A DNA stretch of 64,000 nucleotides from Anagrus nilaparvatae (GCA_022575985.1 JAKSXM010000007.1:51242501-51306500), one strand, 5' to 3'. Shown: positions 41,449-52,894, numbered from the stretch's first letter. Notes: generated by a model not told the origin, from the letters alone. Made by a program: numbers and translations.

Positions 41449-42285
41449 TATATTTAAAAAAAAAAAAATAATATAGTAGTACATTTTTTTTTGTAGATAA
41501 TTATTTTAACTTTTAACTGTGTAAGATCTAAAAAATTTATGTTATTAGGTAACATTAAGAAATTAGTAATTACTTATTCAAAGCATTAAATATTTAATGT
41601 ATTTAAATCGAAAATAAAAATTAATAAATTTTTTATTGTTAAGTGCAAATTCCGTGCAAAAAATTTCTAAATAATTTATATGAAAATAATTTTCAATTGA
41701 AAAATTACATTTTTTAAATTATAAAATAAAAAATTATATAAATCAACAAAAAAAAATTTGTATGTATTTACTCCTTAATATTCCTTTTTTGAAATAAATT
41801 GACACCGAATTTCTTAAAACTAGACTAGAACTAAGTTGATGAAATATCTATTTTCTCTATTTTCAGAAATTACCATTATTAGTTGTTTCTGTTCTTGTAT
41901 ACAACAGCGTTACACTTGTATTCATTATCTGGCTATTTTCTGGTCTTAAAGCAGAAAATCTTGCTAGTTTCTGCCCATTTTATGTTTTATTTGGCAATAA
42001 AGGTAAAATGTTTTAATTAAAAATTACTCTCTTCAAAAACTTCACTTAAAAATTTTATAGATTATAAACTTTGAGAAATGATAAAAATTCTATTAGTTTT
42101 TGCATTTTTTATTAACTACTTATGAAGGTCATATTTTATACTATTACGCAAACTATTACGTATATTTATTCCTTAAAAAAAATGTATATTTGATTCGGGT
42201 CTTCTTTTTAGCGAGTGTAACTTAAGATTTCAAAGATTTTTCTTCTTATCCGCCTTTTATGTAGTTTCTAAAAAAATATTAAATG
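41449..42285. other. Intergenic after RRP12, one exon-like piece
   Basis: AT-rich sequence that holds the RRP12 3' untranslated region and the unattached exon candidate at 41869-42002. Confidence 0.5.
41869..42002 (+). CDS. Unattached exon candidate with one membrane segment
   Basis: A clean acceptor (TTTTCTCTATTTTCAG) and donor (AAAG|GTAAAA) bound an open frame that starts KLPLLVVSVLVYNSVTLVFI, continues IWLFSGLKAENLA and ends FCPFYVLFGNK. The hydrophobic run would span a membrane. Codon content is less AT-biased than the flanks. I do not recognise the family and found no neighbouring exons, so it may be part of a gene with long introns, a lost exon or chance. Confidence 0.3.
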
Positions 42286-42461
42286 CTATTGAGTCTGACC
42301 CTTCCCCACTCCTTCTTTAAATTTAGGTCTGGCACCAATGACAGAAGTTAAAAATTAGCGCTATTAACGGAAATTTCTGTAACTTTAGCTCCGGAATTTA
42401 AATCTGCCAATGAGAGAACGATAAAAATTTCTTTAGAGTGGGGAAGGGTCGGACTCAATAG
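42286..42461. mobile_element. Short MITE with 26-base inverted termini
   Basis: GCTATTGAGTCTGACCCTTC at the left and GAAGGGTCGGACTCAATAGG at the right are inverted partners, and the pairing extends to CCCACTC/GAGTGGG. The middle also pairs loosely (GGCACCAATGACAG against CTGCCAATGAGAG in part). It is about 175 bases long and non-coding. Confidence 0.65.
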
Positions 42462-42814
42462 GCCGCAAAAATAAAGAATAGCCCAGATTGGCACGTAAAT
42501 TTCAATCCGAGGCGAAGCCTAGGATGGCAAACTACACTCTGGGATATATTTCCTAACAAAATTTTTTATTTTGAAATTTTTTTATCAAATAAATAATGTT
42601 AAAGAAAAAATTTTCTAAATTTTTAACGATTTTTACAAAAATTTTCATAAAACTGATATTATGGAAATTTATACATAATTATAAATTTATATATATTTTT
42701 GTGAAAATCGTTACAAATTTAGAAAATTTTTTGCTCGCTAAAAAGAATAATTTTTTACAATAGATATTGTAGTGAAAATTAATATATTATAAAAATGCTC
42801 TAATATTATGTACC

Positions 42815-43060
42815 TAAATTGATACCTTTGAATTAATGACGCGCGCTATTAAAATATTCCAATAGAATATTCCATTGATTCAATAGAATTTCCGCTAATG
42901 TAATGTCGTCGTTATTGAATTAATAGATAATTTTATTCATTCCAATGGTGGCAAAACATAAAATAACAGAATTTTTATTGATTCAATGAAATTTTCTATT
43001 GGAATATTTTAATGTCGTGCGTCATTGATTCAAAAGCGGCAATTTTTCGGTGTGCATATA
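42815..43060. mobile_element. MITE-like inverted repeat
   Basis: TTTGAATTAATGACGCGCG..TATTAAAATATTCCAATAGAA on the left mirrors TTCTATTGGAATATTTTAA..CGTGCGTCATTGATTCAAA on the right. The centre lies near 42930. It is non-coding. Confidence 0.65.
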
Positions 43061-43116
43061 TTATATTATAGGAAATGGCGAGTATAGGCAAATTGGTAAG
43101 AGCAACTAAGAAAATT

Positions 43117-44220
43117 TTTCACTTACCACCCACACCTAACTTGAACGAGCGAAAAGTCGAAAAAAAATGACGACAAAATCTGATACTAGAAAGTTTTTGG
43201 GAATAGTTTGTTATTTTCATATTTCCATAGCAGTAAGTTGGAGCTGCTCGTCTAAAAAATTTTTAGTCAATTTTGTGGGTGACTGAGAGATCAAAATCCG
43301 AAAATTTGATTTTTAACAATAAATCTTTATCAAATTTAAAGAAATAGATGAAAAATTTGGATTGCCAAGAAAAAACCACTCCAGAAGAAAAAAAAACTTA
43401 TCTTTTTTCGATGAAATTTAGCCAAGTTATCGTCAATTTAAGATTTTGTTCAAATTCGTCTTAAAAAAGATTGAAATTTTATTGAAAAAAGTCTTTTTCT
43501 GAACTTTAAACATGAATTACTCGTTTGATTTTCATCGTAAAATAATAATTATTTATTTTAAATCGATTAATTTTTTCCTGGCAATTCATATCTTTAAGAA
43601 AAAAATCATTTTTATTAACCAAATTTCAATTTTTAGGTCAAAAGCCTTTGAAAACAGTAAGTAGCAAGATTTACTTAACACAGTTTTTGACCTAAAAAAA
43701 TTGAAATTTGGTTAATAAAAATGATTTTTTTCTTAAAGAAATAAATTGCCAGGGAAAAATTAATCGATATAAAAAAAAAAAAATTATTATTTTACGATGA
43801 AAATCAAACGAGTGATTCATATTTATAGTTCAGAAACAGACTTTTTTCAATAAAATTTCAATCTTTTTTAAGACGAATTTGGGCAAAATCTTAAATTGAC
43901 GATAAATTGGCTAAATTTCATCGTAAAAAGATAAGTTTTTTTTTCTTCTGGAGTGGTTTTTTCTTGGCAATCCAAATTTTTCATCTATTTCTTTAAATTT
44001 TATAAAGATTTATTGTTAAAAATCAAATTTTCGGATTTTGATCTCTCAGTCACCCGCAAAATTGACTAAAAATTTTTTAGACGAGCAGCTTCAATTTACT
44101 GCTATGGAAATATTAAAATAACAAACTATTCCCGAAAACTTTGCAGTATCAGATTTTGCGGTCATTTTTTTTCGACTTTTCGCTCGTTCTAGCTAGGTGT
44201 GCACCAAATGAGAAAATTTA
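43117..44220. mobile_element. 1.1-kb palindrome, same family as 8478-8962
   Basis: The arms mirror each other around about 43666; for example GAGCGAAAAGTCGAAAAAAA at 43147 and its complement ending at 44185. The inner half carries AAATTTAGCCAAGTTATCGTC and TGGCTAAATTTCATCG. The spacer is under about 40 bases. No coding potential. Confidence 0.75.
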
Positions 44221-44800
44221 CAAAGTTCGGTACTAGACTTGGTTCTAGAATTTTTTATCCAGATCAGGATTCCGTAAATTTACTAAGTACCTAATTTTTT
44301 ACTTTTCTAAGCCTTTCTTTGCTTTTCTGGATATGGGCTCCTAATATACTATTTTTCGCCACAGACATAGAAAAATTTTATACGGCCCTTGTCCATAAAT
44401 AAAGAATGTTCCAAATCGCAGTTCTCGACTTCGCCTCGGATGGTAATTTACAAGCGATTTGGACTATTCTTCACTTTTCTGGACGCGAGCCGTAGTTTTT
44501 TAGTGCATTCGTTTAGAGGAGTTATTTTTAATACTATGCAGAAGACTTTGTTAAAAAATTTTATGGACATAATAGTAAAAAAAAGTGAAAAAAAAGTATT
44601 TTAATGATAATTCGTCTTCTATAAGAATAACATGGTATTGAACATTAATTGAGGAGGGGGGAGGGTGATAATTAATCGGTAAATTCAACCTATATTATAT
44701 TCTATAGATCTATTTGACCATGATATCACTATTTTCAAATCCGCAAAATAATTCATTGTAGATAATAGTCTTTAGTGCTGTCTAAAGAGATAAATATAAT
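44221..44800. other. Intergenic, repeat debris
   Basis: A segment at about 44390-44480 (AATAAAGAATGTTCCAAATCG, CTTCGCCTCGGATGG) resembles 42465-42540 in inverted or diverged form, so it is another small dispersed repeat. The 71-codon frame there is not a gene. Confidence 0.45.
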
Positions 44801-44831
44801 TCCCATAGGTAAAATCTGTATTCAATCGTCA

Positions 44832-45053
44832 TCGTGGTTTTGAGAGGTTTGGCCTTTTTTTACTCCTCAGCTCCGACGATTCTCTAAATTGAATCAATTT
44901 TTCTTCTTCATCTGTTTCCGTTAGATCATAAAGAATGACAACCGTAAAATTACGAAATGTTGTAAATGATAATCTTAATGCAGTTAAAAAGGAGTTTGGA
45001 TTTTTAAACACTGTCCTATCAGAATAACCTAAGCCCCATAAAAAAATTTTTTC
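44832..45053 (-). pseudogene. Unattached coding-like exon, unknown family
   Basis: On the minus strand an acceptor (TTTTTAG) is followed by an open frame: PEKIFLWGLGYSDRTVFKNP, then NSFLTALRLSFTTFRNFTVV and ILYDLTETDEEEKLIQFRE, ending KKRPNLSKPR and TGA. The composition, with balanced charged and aromatic residues, looks like real protein and differs from the AT-driven K/N/I/F shadow frames around it. I do not recognise it. It could be a terminal exon whose upstream exons lie far off, or a gene fragment left by duplication. Confidence 0.35.
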
Positions 45054-45059
45054 TGGACT

Positions 45060-45590
45060 AAAAATGAAAAGTTTTATTTAAATATTTTATAAAATACAAT
45101 TTTTTTTTCAAAATGAGATAATTACAAGTTTTTCTGTTAGCATATTTTAATTTTGTTGATTTATAAATTTATAATCGACGAAAGAGTTGTAGTAGTCGTC
45201 AAAATTATTTTGAAGGAGAAGTATATTATAATATTTTCTTCGTCTTTGAAAATTAATGAATCAATGATAAAAATTAATAAAATTAATGACATTATTGCAA
45301 TAATATCATTAATCAATCAAGTATAATATTTAATAGTCTTGAGAAATCAATATTTTCTTCAATTTTTTGTAATAATTTCATTGCAATTTGATAATTTTTT
45401 ATCTTTATTCTTATTGTAAATAGAATGAAAATTCCTAATAAGCATTATATTTTATTATTTAAATCTTGAAGAAGAATGGATTCCTTGGTAATTATGGATT
45501 GCTATTAAAATACCCTGCCAACTAGCTGGCACTAAGGTTCCTCAAACAATGAGCTTAATACATTAATATGCCACTGATATCGCCGATTAC
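45060..45590. other. AT-rich intergenic, no gene seen
   Basis: No coding frame or clear repeat is visible up to about 45520. The words CTGGCACTAAGGTTCCTCA near 45530 recur near 63690. Confidence 0.5.
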
Positions 45591-46575
45591 AACCATGTAA
45601 TCATACATACATTTCTCTCTTAATTCCATAGTAGTTGTGAAATATCACCGGTTACAATTATTATTTACAATAATATTTTCAGATATTAGTACTTTCATGG
45701 AATTAAATCAGGTATTACACTAAAAAAAAAAAATATTGCAGTTTTCTTAATTTTGAGAAAAAAATTTTTTAAAAATTCGGTATCAAATCCAAAAAATTAC
45801 TATAAACGAACTTTATAAAACTAGTACTCTCATAGAAATAAATTAGGTACTAGGTCCAAAAATAAAATAAAATTTGGTGTTTTTTTGTACTTTATGTGAC
45901 GAAAATTATGGGGAAAAAATTTTCAAAAAATTAAGTATCAAATTCAAGATATCAAGTAAAAACCATACTTTCAAATACAAGTACTTTCATGGAAATAAAT
46001 GAGGTATTACATCCAAATTAAAAAAAAAAAAAAGTACCTAGAGCTTTTTTGGTGAAAAAATTTTCGAAAAAAAAATTAGGTCTTAATTTCATAACGGTTG
46101 TGAAACATCACCGGTTGCAATATTTTCAGATATTAGTACTTTCATAGAATTAAATGAGATATTACACAAAAAAAAAAAAAAATATTGCAAGTTTTTTAAT
46201 TTTTTTGTTTTTTTAATTTTGAGAAAAAATTTTTGAAAAAATTCGGTATCAGATCCAAAAAATGACTATAAACAAACTTTCTAAAACTAGTACTTTCATA
46301 GGAATAAATTAGGTACTACGTCCAAAAAGAAAAAAAAAATTGGTGTTTTTTGTATTTTTTAAAAAAGGTGTTTTTTGTATTTTTTCGTGAAAAAAATTTT
46401 CAAAAAATTAAGTATTAGATTCGAGATATCAAGTAAAAATCATACTTTCATATATAAGTACTTTCGTGGAAATAAATGAGGTATTACATCCAAATTAAAA
46501 AAAAAAAAGTACTTCGAGCTTTTTTAATAAAAAAATTTTTCAAAAAAAAATTAGGTCTTAACTCCGTAATGTTTG
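45520..46575. repeat. Two-copy tandem repeat, unit about 450-480 bases
   Basis: Landmarks recur in order: TTAGTACTTTCATGGAATTAA (45688) and TTAGTACTTTCATAGAATTAA (46133); CTAGTACTCTCATAG (45822) and CTAGTACTTTCATAG (46289); AAGTACTTTCATGGAAATAAATGAGG (45981) and its copy (46457). A third, diverged copy of the first part lies at 63661-64000. Confidence 0.7.
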
Positions 46576-46591
46576 TGAAATATCACCAATT

Positions 46592-46592
<1 letters not shown>

Positions 46593-46674
<82 letters not shown>

Positions 46675-46686
46675 CACACACACACA
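46593..46686. repeat. (CA)n microsatellite
   Basis: About 94 bases of CA repeats, interrupted by a few CG steps (ACGCACGC). The 108-codon frame through it is an artefact. Confidence 0.95.
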
Positions 46687-46794
46687 TACTTTTTTTAAAA
46701 ATCGGTTTTTTAGCTTCCTGGGGTCTCAAAATGTGCTTATATACCAATAAATCAAAAATCGAAATTCGAATAATCCTCTTTGAGGAACCAAAAT

Positions 46795-47285
46795 ATTTTT
46801 GAGCATAGGAAAAAATTTTCTGGTTTCAAATTTGTTGGCAATATATTTAAAAAATAGCTCAAAAATCATTACCAGAATGCAGAACAGTGCTTGAAAGTAT
46901 ATTTTAAAACTTTTTTTTCGGTACTCAAAGCCAACGAAGCTCATAAAAAAAATATTTTTGACCAACCGGAGTGAATCTAGCAAAACGTTGGTTTCATATC
47001 TGTTATCAATATTTTTAAAAAATAGCTCCAAAATGATTCCCAGTATACAGAAGAGTACTTGAAAGTATATTTTTAAACTTTTTTTTCAGTATTCAAAGCT
47101 GACAAAGCTCATAAAAAAATATTTTTGAGCATAGGAAAAAAATTACTGGTTTTAAATTTGTTAGCAATATTTTTAAAAAATAGCTCAAAAATCATTACAA
47201 GAATGCAGACAAGTGCTTAAAAGTATATTTCAAAACTTTTTTTTCAGTACTCAAAGCCAACGAAGCTCATAAAAAAATATGAAAT
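46795..47285. repeat. Three-copy tandem repeat, unit about 160-168 bases
   Basis: The phrase AGCTCAAAAATCATTACCAGAATGCAGA occurs near 46856, 47024 (diverged) and 47183, with AAGCTCATAAAAAAATATTT after each copy. It is non-coding. Confidence 0.7.
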
Positions 47286-47701
47286 CTGCTACTTTTTTCA
47301 AAAATTTTACTTTTTGAATCAGAGTATATAAACAAGGTTTTAAGCATGTTTATATGGGAAGGTATCCTGGAAATTCGAAAATTTGTTAAAATTATTTTAA
47401 AATAATTTCGATTTAGGGACATATAATAATCCGGGTTTATAGACTTAAAATAATATCAATTTAAGGACTTGAATAATCTGGGTTTAGGCATTTAGAATAT
47501 TTAAGATTTAGGGAGTTACTAGAATAATACTGGCTGAGGTACTCAAAATAATTTGGGTTTAGAATCTCAACATCTATTAAAGGTTATAATTACAAATTAT
47601 AAAAATAGCAGATTGTACTGTAATGTGGGGTGGTTCTAAACTTCGCGGGGCCCTAGGAGATATGATTTAAAAAAAATCTAATATGCTTAAAATCTAATAT
47701 A
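47286..47701. repeat. Degenerate short tandem repeats
   Basis: Words such as AATAATTTCGATTTAGGGAC and AATAATCTGGGTTTAGGCA recur every 35-45 bases with drift. Similar words return at 48470-48560. Confidence 0.45.
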
Positions 47702-47941
47702 CACGCAAAAAAAAGAATAGAAAAATTAATCTATAAAAATTTAGTAAAAACAAATTAATATAGATTGGTAAATCTATATAACCAAAAAATTAGTAAATTT
47801 TTCAAAAAAATTGAGGTTTTAGTTATATAAACAAATTTTATTAGTGAATTTTACTAATAATTTATAGTGACTTTTAACCAAACTGAATTTAGTAAACAAC
47901 ATCGTAATTTTAGTTATATATACTAATTTTTTGTATGCGTG
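47702..47941. mobile_element. 240-base MITE with TA duplication
   Basis: The ends read CACGCAAAAAAAAG and TTTTTTGTATGCGTG, and TA flanks both sides (47700-47701, 47942-47943). The interior is built of TTAGTAAATTT-like words. It is non-coding. Confidence 0.6.
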
Positions 47942-47943
47942 TA

Positions 47944-48833
47944 CTTTTATATATCTTTGTAATTTTTTTTTGCAAAATAATAAATTATCAAAGGAGTTAA
48001 TATTTTATAAATAAAAAGTACTTGCAAATTAAAAATTAAAAATAAAAATATCATTTTTGAATTTATTATATTCAAAAAATTATAAGCTCTTGTAAGCTTA
48101 AATTTGTATGCTATAATAAAATATTTTATTTTATTAGACAATAAACACGAGAAAATTTTACTGCAATTTGTTCAGTAAATGAAGCATGAAATTTAAATAA
48201 TTATTTATTCTTTATTATCTATTCTTGGCATGCATTTTTAAAAAAATACTGTATATTTTTGAAAAATATACTATAAAATTTAGTTTTAGAATTATGGTTT
48301 TTTATATATTTATTAAAATTATTTCAGTTTAATAATTTTAAAAATTGACTTGTGGATCAGCAATTGTCCCTGTTGTCCAAAATTGACGCTTTCATAAAGA
48401 AGAGTAAAAAATGAGTGTTTTTGAAAGAGGGGTGGGGGGTGAAATATTTTTGTTTTTAGAGGTACTTTAAATAATTTCGATTCAAGGACTTAAAATAGCT
48501 TTGGTAATAATTTGATATGAGGACTCATAATGATTCAGCTGTAAAGACTTAAAATAATTTTAGTAAAGATAATATAAAAATTGCGAAAAATTTAATTCCC
48601 AGCATTCCAGGAAAAAATTTTAACCGAATTTTAAGGTCGCCTTTTCTGTTTGTCTCCTCAATAACCCCCTTAGGGTTACATAAAAGTTTTGAAAAATAGG
48701 GTTATATTTTTACCAAAAAGAATCTTTGTGCCAAATTTCAATCAATTAGCTCAACTTTTAATTTTTGGCATTATTTTTCGGACTTTTGCCAAAACACAGA
48801 ATCTAAGGTAGAAAGGAGGTCAAGCGCCATGTA
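47944..48833. other. Intergenic, no gene seen
   Basis: AT-rich sequence. The degenerate repeat words of 47286-47701 reappear at 48470-48560. The minus-strand frame at 47947-48141 is low complexity and not a gene. Confidence 0.5.
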
Positions 48834-49502
48834 CTCCAGTCAAATCTCTGGGGGGGGGGGGGTGGGGTTGTTTGAGTACTGGCCATCATGAGCTACTATT
48901 TTAGACATCTGATCACAGATTTCAGGATCTTTTCCGGGAAAAATGGATGGAACACCCTTACATTTGCAAAAACTATCCCTAGACAGGGGTATTTTGTATT
49001 CGCACTTTGAAAAAGTAATATTTCATCCTTAAATTAGCAAAAATGACCCCTAAATGTGATATTTTTGCTATTTTCGCATTTTTAGTGTCCAGATTTGGAT
49101 AAGGATTTTTGGATTGCTTATCATGAACTTCAGGGCCACGTTTACTAAAAATTGGCACTTTTTCCTTCAATTTGCAAAAACGTGAAATACAACAAAAATA
49201 CCCTTTTTAGAGGTAGTTTTTGCTAATTTAATGGTGAGGCGCCAAATTTTAGTAGACTATAGCTCGAAATACGTAATTAGCGATCTGAAAAATCCATAGG
49301 TACTAAATCTGGATATTTAAAGTTGAAATGCATAAAAAATAACCCTTTTTAGAGATAGTTTTATACTGCAAATTTAAGGGTGTTACGCCAATTTCTCCCG
49401 GGAAAGAACCCGAAATTCGTGATCAGCAACACAAAAACTTATAGTGGACCTAAGCTTATGGTAGCCAGTAACCAAACATCTTAAACCGCAATTTAACGTG
49501 AA
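48834..49502. mobile_element. Foldback element D of the CTCCAGT family
   Basis: The left end CTCCAGTCAAATCTCT follows TA at 48832-48833 and contains 13 G in a row (48850-48862). The right end is a decayed AACCGCAATTTAACGTG. The interior has diverged inverted units with CCCTTAAATTTGC-like words spaced roughly as in elements A and B. It is non-coding; the minus-strand frame at 48979-49170 is repeat. Confidence 0.7.
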
Positions 49503-49583
49503 TAATGGGGCCTTAAAAAATTACATATGTTTTACATCTAAATTATAAAACTTATTGATTTTTTGTTCCTATTAAAATTTGAA

Positions 49584-49749
49584 ATTCTAATATGTATTTT
49601 TTACTTGGTCAATAAGGAACTATCTGTTGTTTTTTGTAAAGTTCAATTTATTACATTTAGTGTGCACACTAGACAAATGTAATAAATTGAACTTTACAAA
49701 AAACAACAGATAGTTCCTTATTGACCAAGTAAAAAATACATATTAGAAT
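49584..49749. repeat. Perfect 75-base inverted repeat (long hairpin)
   Basis: The arms at 49584-49658 and 49675-49749 are complementary along their whole length as far as I can check by eye, with a 16-base spacer that itself holds the palindrome AGTGTGCACACT. The outer flanks carry TGTTTTACATCTA on both sides (about 49528 and 49750) as a direct repeat. No coding potential. Confidence 0.85.
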
Positions 49750-51370
49750 GTTTTACATCTATAATTATTTAATGTATATTAAAAAAGTGTAAGCAGTTGC
49801 AATATCTTAAAAACCATTTTTCGGTACTTTCGATCTCAAAAAAATCGTTAATGGACCTGGATATTCGGTTGGATTCTTTTGCTGGAATGTGTGATGTCCA
49901 AATAAAGTTTTGGAATAAGATGAGCTTTATATATATTTATTCCTACAGATGCCTTAGTTATAATCATTTTAGGGTATAGAATAAAACTGTAGGTGTCCCT
50001 TCGTTGATTCTGTTAACTATAAGATTTAATTTTTTTTTTCTTTTTTTGTATCATTGTATGTAAAACCCAATTTTCCCATGGCAGTTCTAGACCAAGGAAA
50101 TATTTGTGAATTCTTTGAGGCACCTCAGTGTTAAAGGTTTGGTAATTTTTTTTATATGAATCAATTCATGTAAAGATAACAAATTCCAATTAATAATTTT
50201 AGAAAAAAGACTTAGTCTAACTTTTAAATGATGAAGAAACTCCTTATTTTGAAAATGGTTAAAATCTCTAGTTCCCTGAAAAATTTAATTTTTTAAACTT
50301 ATTTGCCTTCATTTAACATAGTTTTAAAAAATAAAATAATTTGTTTTTAATAAAGTAATTTTTATATATAATACAAACCATGTCCATGAAATGAAGAATG
50401 ACCTATAGACTGCACATAAATTTTTATTCAAGTTTATTCTATAGGAATGGTGAATGGTGATCTAACAGGGCAAAGAGTTCGAATATGAATTTGTCTTTGA
50501 TATTGACAATTGCAAGAAAATTTTTATTGAAAAACTTTTAAAATAGCCAATGTCCAAACATAACTATCTTAGAAATTTTTCCCTTATGTTTTTGAGGATT
50601 AAAAAAACAATAATAATCATAATACATATTATAATTCGTAAATATAGATAAAATTACAGCTATTTATTTAAATATATTTTTATTAACAATATTTATAAAT
50701 AATAAATAAATATGTATATTTTAAAGTTCAATAAACTTTTGAAACAAAATTTTTTACTTTTTAACACATATTTTAATGTCTATAATTAATATAATTATAT
50801 TTAATACATTTTTTGCATTGACATATATTCGCATTTATGTTACTTATATTTACAATAAAAATTATTTAATATATTAAAAAAATATACATAATTATATACA
50901 CAGTCACTTCAGTCAAAATCCAGTTATAAATAATAATATAATATGCACATATTGATGATTTATATTGAAAAATCAAGTTTTTTCATAGTTAATATTTTGA
51001 CACTTTTAAACTTTAATATATTAATATTAACATATCACAAACCTGCAAAGAAGAATAAAAACATAAAAGTTGAAAGATAAATAATTTTCGATAATTTCGA
51101 AAAAAAGAGTAGGAAATTGTAGATTATGAATCATTTTCTTTTCCTTATAGCATTTAATTATTTTGAAATATTATTTACATATACACATTTAAACATTTTT
51201 TATACATTATAATAAAGAATAACTTAAATTATTTTATAAATTCATAAACACTCTTCAATTTATTAAATTGTAATATATATTGAAGACTTAAATCTAATCT
51301 TATCTAATATAATATAAAAAATTTTGAAGTAAAATTAATATAAATATAATAAATATAATAACTTAAAAAT
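49750..51370. other. Intergenic, downstream of F-box/LRR gene 2
   Basis: AT-rich and increasingly so towards 51370. It presumably holds the 3' untranslated region of the minus-strand gene. I see no credible frame. Confidence 0.5.
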
Positions 51371-52894
51371 TTACCAATCTATAGTTTCTTCAATTATGGT
51401 TACTAAGGAAAGTTTGTTTTGTAATTTATTTACATTGCACATGATATTACTAGCGTTTGTTTTAATTACTAAAATATTTTTATCACCCCTGTTCAATTTA
51501 ATACTGTTTATTTTTTCAAAAAAATTTTTTCTAAAAATTACATTACTTTCATAATCGGTAGCAAAACGGAATTTTTTTAATTTTTTAGAATTATTTACTA
51601 ATTTTATTATACTATCAGCATTGATATTAGAATCGCATTGAACTATATTTAATTTTTCTATGTTTGGAATAGACATTATTTCGTCAAAACCAAAATTTGT
51701 AAAACTAAATCCTTCCAACTCTATTTCTCTCAAATTCTTACAAGTGGCTATTAATTTTAATGCATTGTCAAGATTTTCCTCCGTGCTGACTTCGATTTTT
51801 AATTTTTCCAAATTTGTTAATCGACTAAAATATTGACCTCCCTTTTGAGTAATTAAGTTTTCTTCAATGCCAAACAATTTCAATTCTAATAAATTAAGAC
51901 ATTTGCTTAATCCAATTATAAATGTGTCTGTTATTTTACTTACTTCGCAATCTAAAATTTTTAAATTAATAAATCTGGAAATATAGTCTTTGCAATCTTC
52001 TGTATACTTTAAATTAATTTCTTGCAGGCATTCTGCAGGAATTGTATTTAAAATTTGGCTTCCAAGTTCAAAATAATTTCTTCCCAATATTTGAATTTTA
52101 GTTTGCTTCAGTAGAAATTTTTCCAATATTTTTATATTATTGCTATTGTTTAACTGCAAATCTAAATCTATTATATCTTTGCATCCGCTACCGTCCAATG
52201 CAAGAATTAATTGATCAGAATATCCGATGCTGTCTATATAAAAGGATTTCAAATTTACTAATTTTCCAACAAGCTTGAACCAATTATTATCTCTTGATCC
52301 AATTTTACAGTATTGAATTTTCAGTTCAGTTATTTGAAACCCATTTATGACATTTAAATATTCTCCTTGCATTAATCCACGCACCGTTAATGAAGTAATA
52401 TTTTTGTTATTTTTAAATAATGATTTAAGTGACGAATCAGGAAATAAGTCTTTAAGTTCATCAATTCCTTCTCCAAGTAAGCTTAATTTTTCAATATTTT
52501 TACAATATTTAGATGCTTCTTTGATACATCTAGACGTTACTTCAACTTCTTTAATATTAATATCTAATTTCGTGAAATAAATACCCGCATTTCTTATAAC
52601 ATTTTGCAAAAAAGAAGAATACGTAAAATTATAATTAATCAAATGAGTGTAATCTTTTTCTTTTTCAATATCAATTATAAAATTATTTACATTACTCCAT
52701 GATTTCTGGCTAACGATTTGCCATCTTTTACATACTGATTTAATGCTCAACCTGTCTTCCAACGGTAAATTAAAAAAAATTTCAAGCAAACAATCATCCT
52801 TAAGGTTATTAATATTTTTTTCAACTTTTTCTTCTCTTCTTTCAACAGACTTTGAAACTATAATTAATAAATGTATATTAGTATATATTTTCAT
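51371..52894 (-). CDS. F-box/leucine-rich-repeat protein (507 aa)
   Basis: A single open frame. Residues about 28-70 form an F-box: LKDDCLLEIFFNLPLEDRLS, then IKSVCKRWQIVSQKSW. The rest is leucine-rich repeats, for example LVNLKSFYIDS and CKNLREIELEGFSFTNFGFD. It has the same layout as the gene at 4181-5851 but is strongly diverged. ATG at 52894 has an in-frame TAA just upstream. The first 16 residues (MKIYTNIHLLIIVSKS) are mildly hydrophobic and could be a weak signal peptide. A possible splice acceptor lies at about 52861, so an alternative first exon is also possible. The last codons read TGGTAA, which could hide a donor (G|GTAAAT), so the 3' end is not certain. The role is unknown: a ubiquitin-ligase adaptor by family, or a secreted derivative, as LRR proteins reported in some aphidiine venoms. 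Confidence 0.75.
   Translation of the reverse strand: MKIYTNIHLLIIVSKSVERREEKVEKNINNLKDDCLLEIFFNLPLEDRLSIKSVCKRWQIVSQKSWSNVNNFIIDIEKEKDYTHLINYNFTYSSFLQNVIRNAGIYFTKLDINIKEVEVTSRCIKEASKYCKNIEKLSLLGEGIDELKDLFPDSSLKSLFKNNKNITSLTVRGLMQGEYLNVINGFQITELKIQYCKIGSRDNNWFKLVGKLVNLKSFYIDSIGYSDQLILALDGSGCKDIIDLDLQLNNSNNIKILEKFLLKQTKIQILGRNYFELGSQILNTIPAECLQEINLKYTEDCKDYISRFINLKILDCEVSKITDTFIIGLSKCLNLLELKLFGIEENLITQKGGQYFSRLTNLEKLKIEVSTEENLDNALKLIATCKNLREIELEGFSFTNFGFDEIMSIPNIEKLNIVQCDSNINADSIIKLVNNSKKLKKFRFATDYESNVIFRKNFFEKINSIKLNRGDKNILVIKTNASNIMCNVNKLQNKLSLVTIIEETIDW

Noticed and set aside
46476..46802. 108-codon frame with HTHTHT run
   Set aside because: It is the CA microsatellite read in frame.
48979..49170. 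63-codon minus-strand frame
   Set aside because: Runs through the units of foldback element D.
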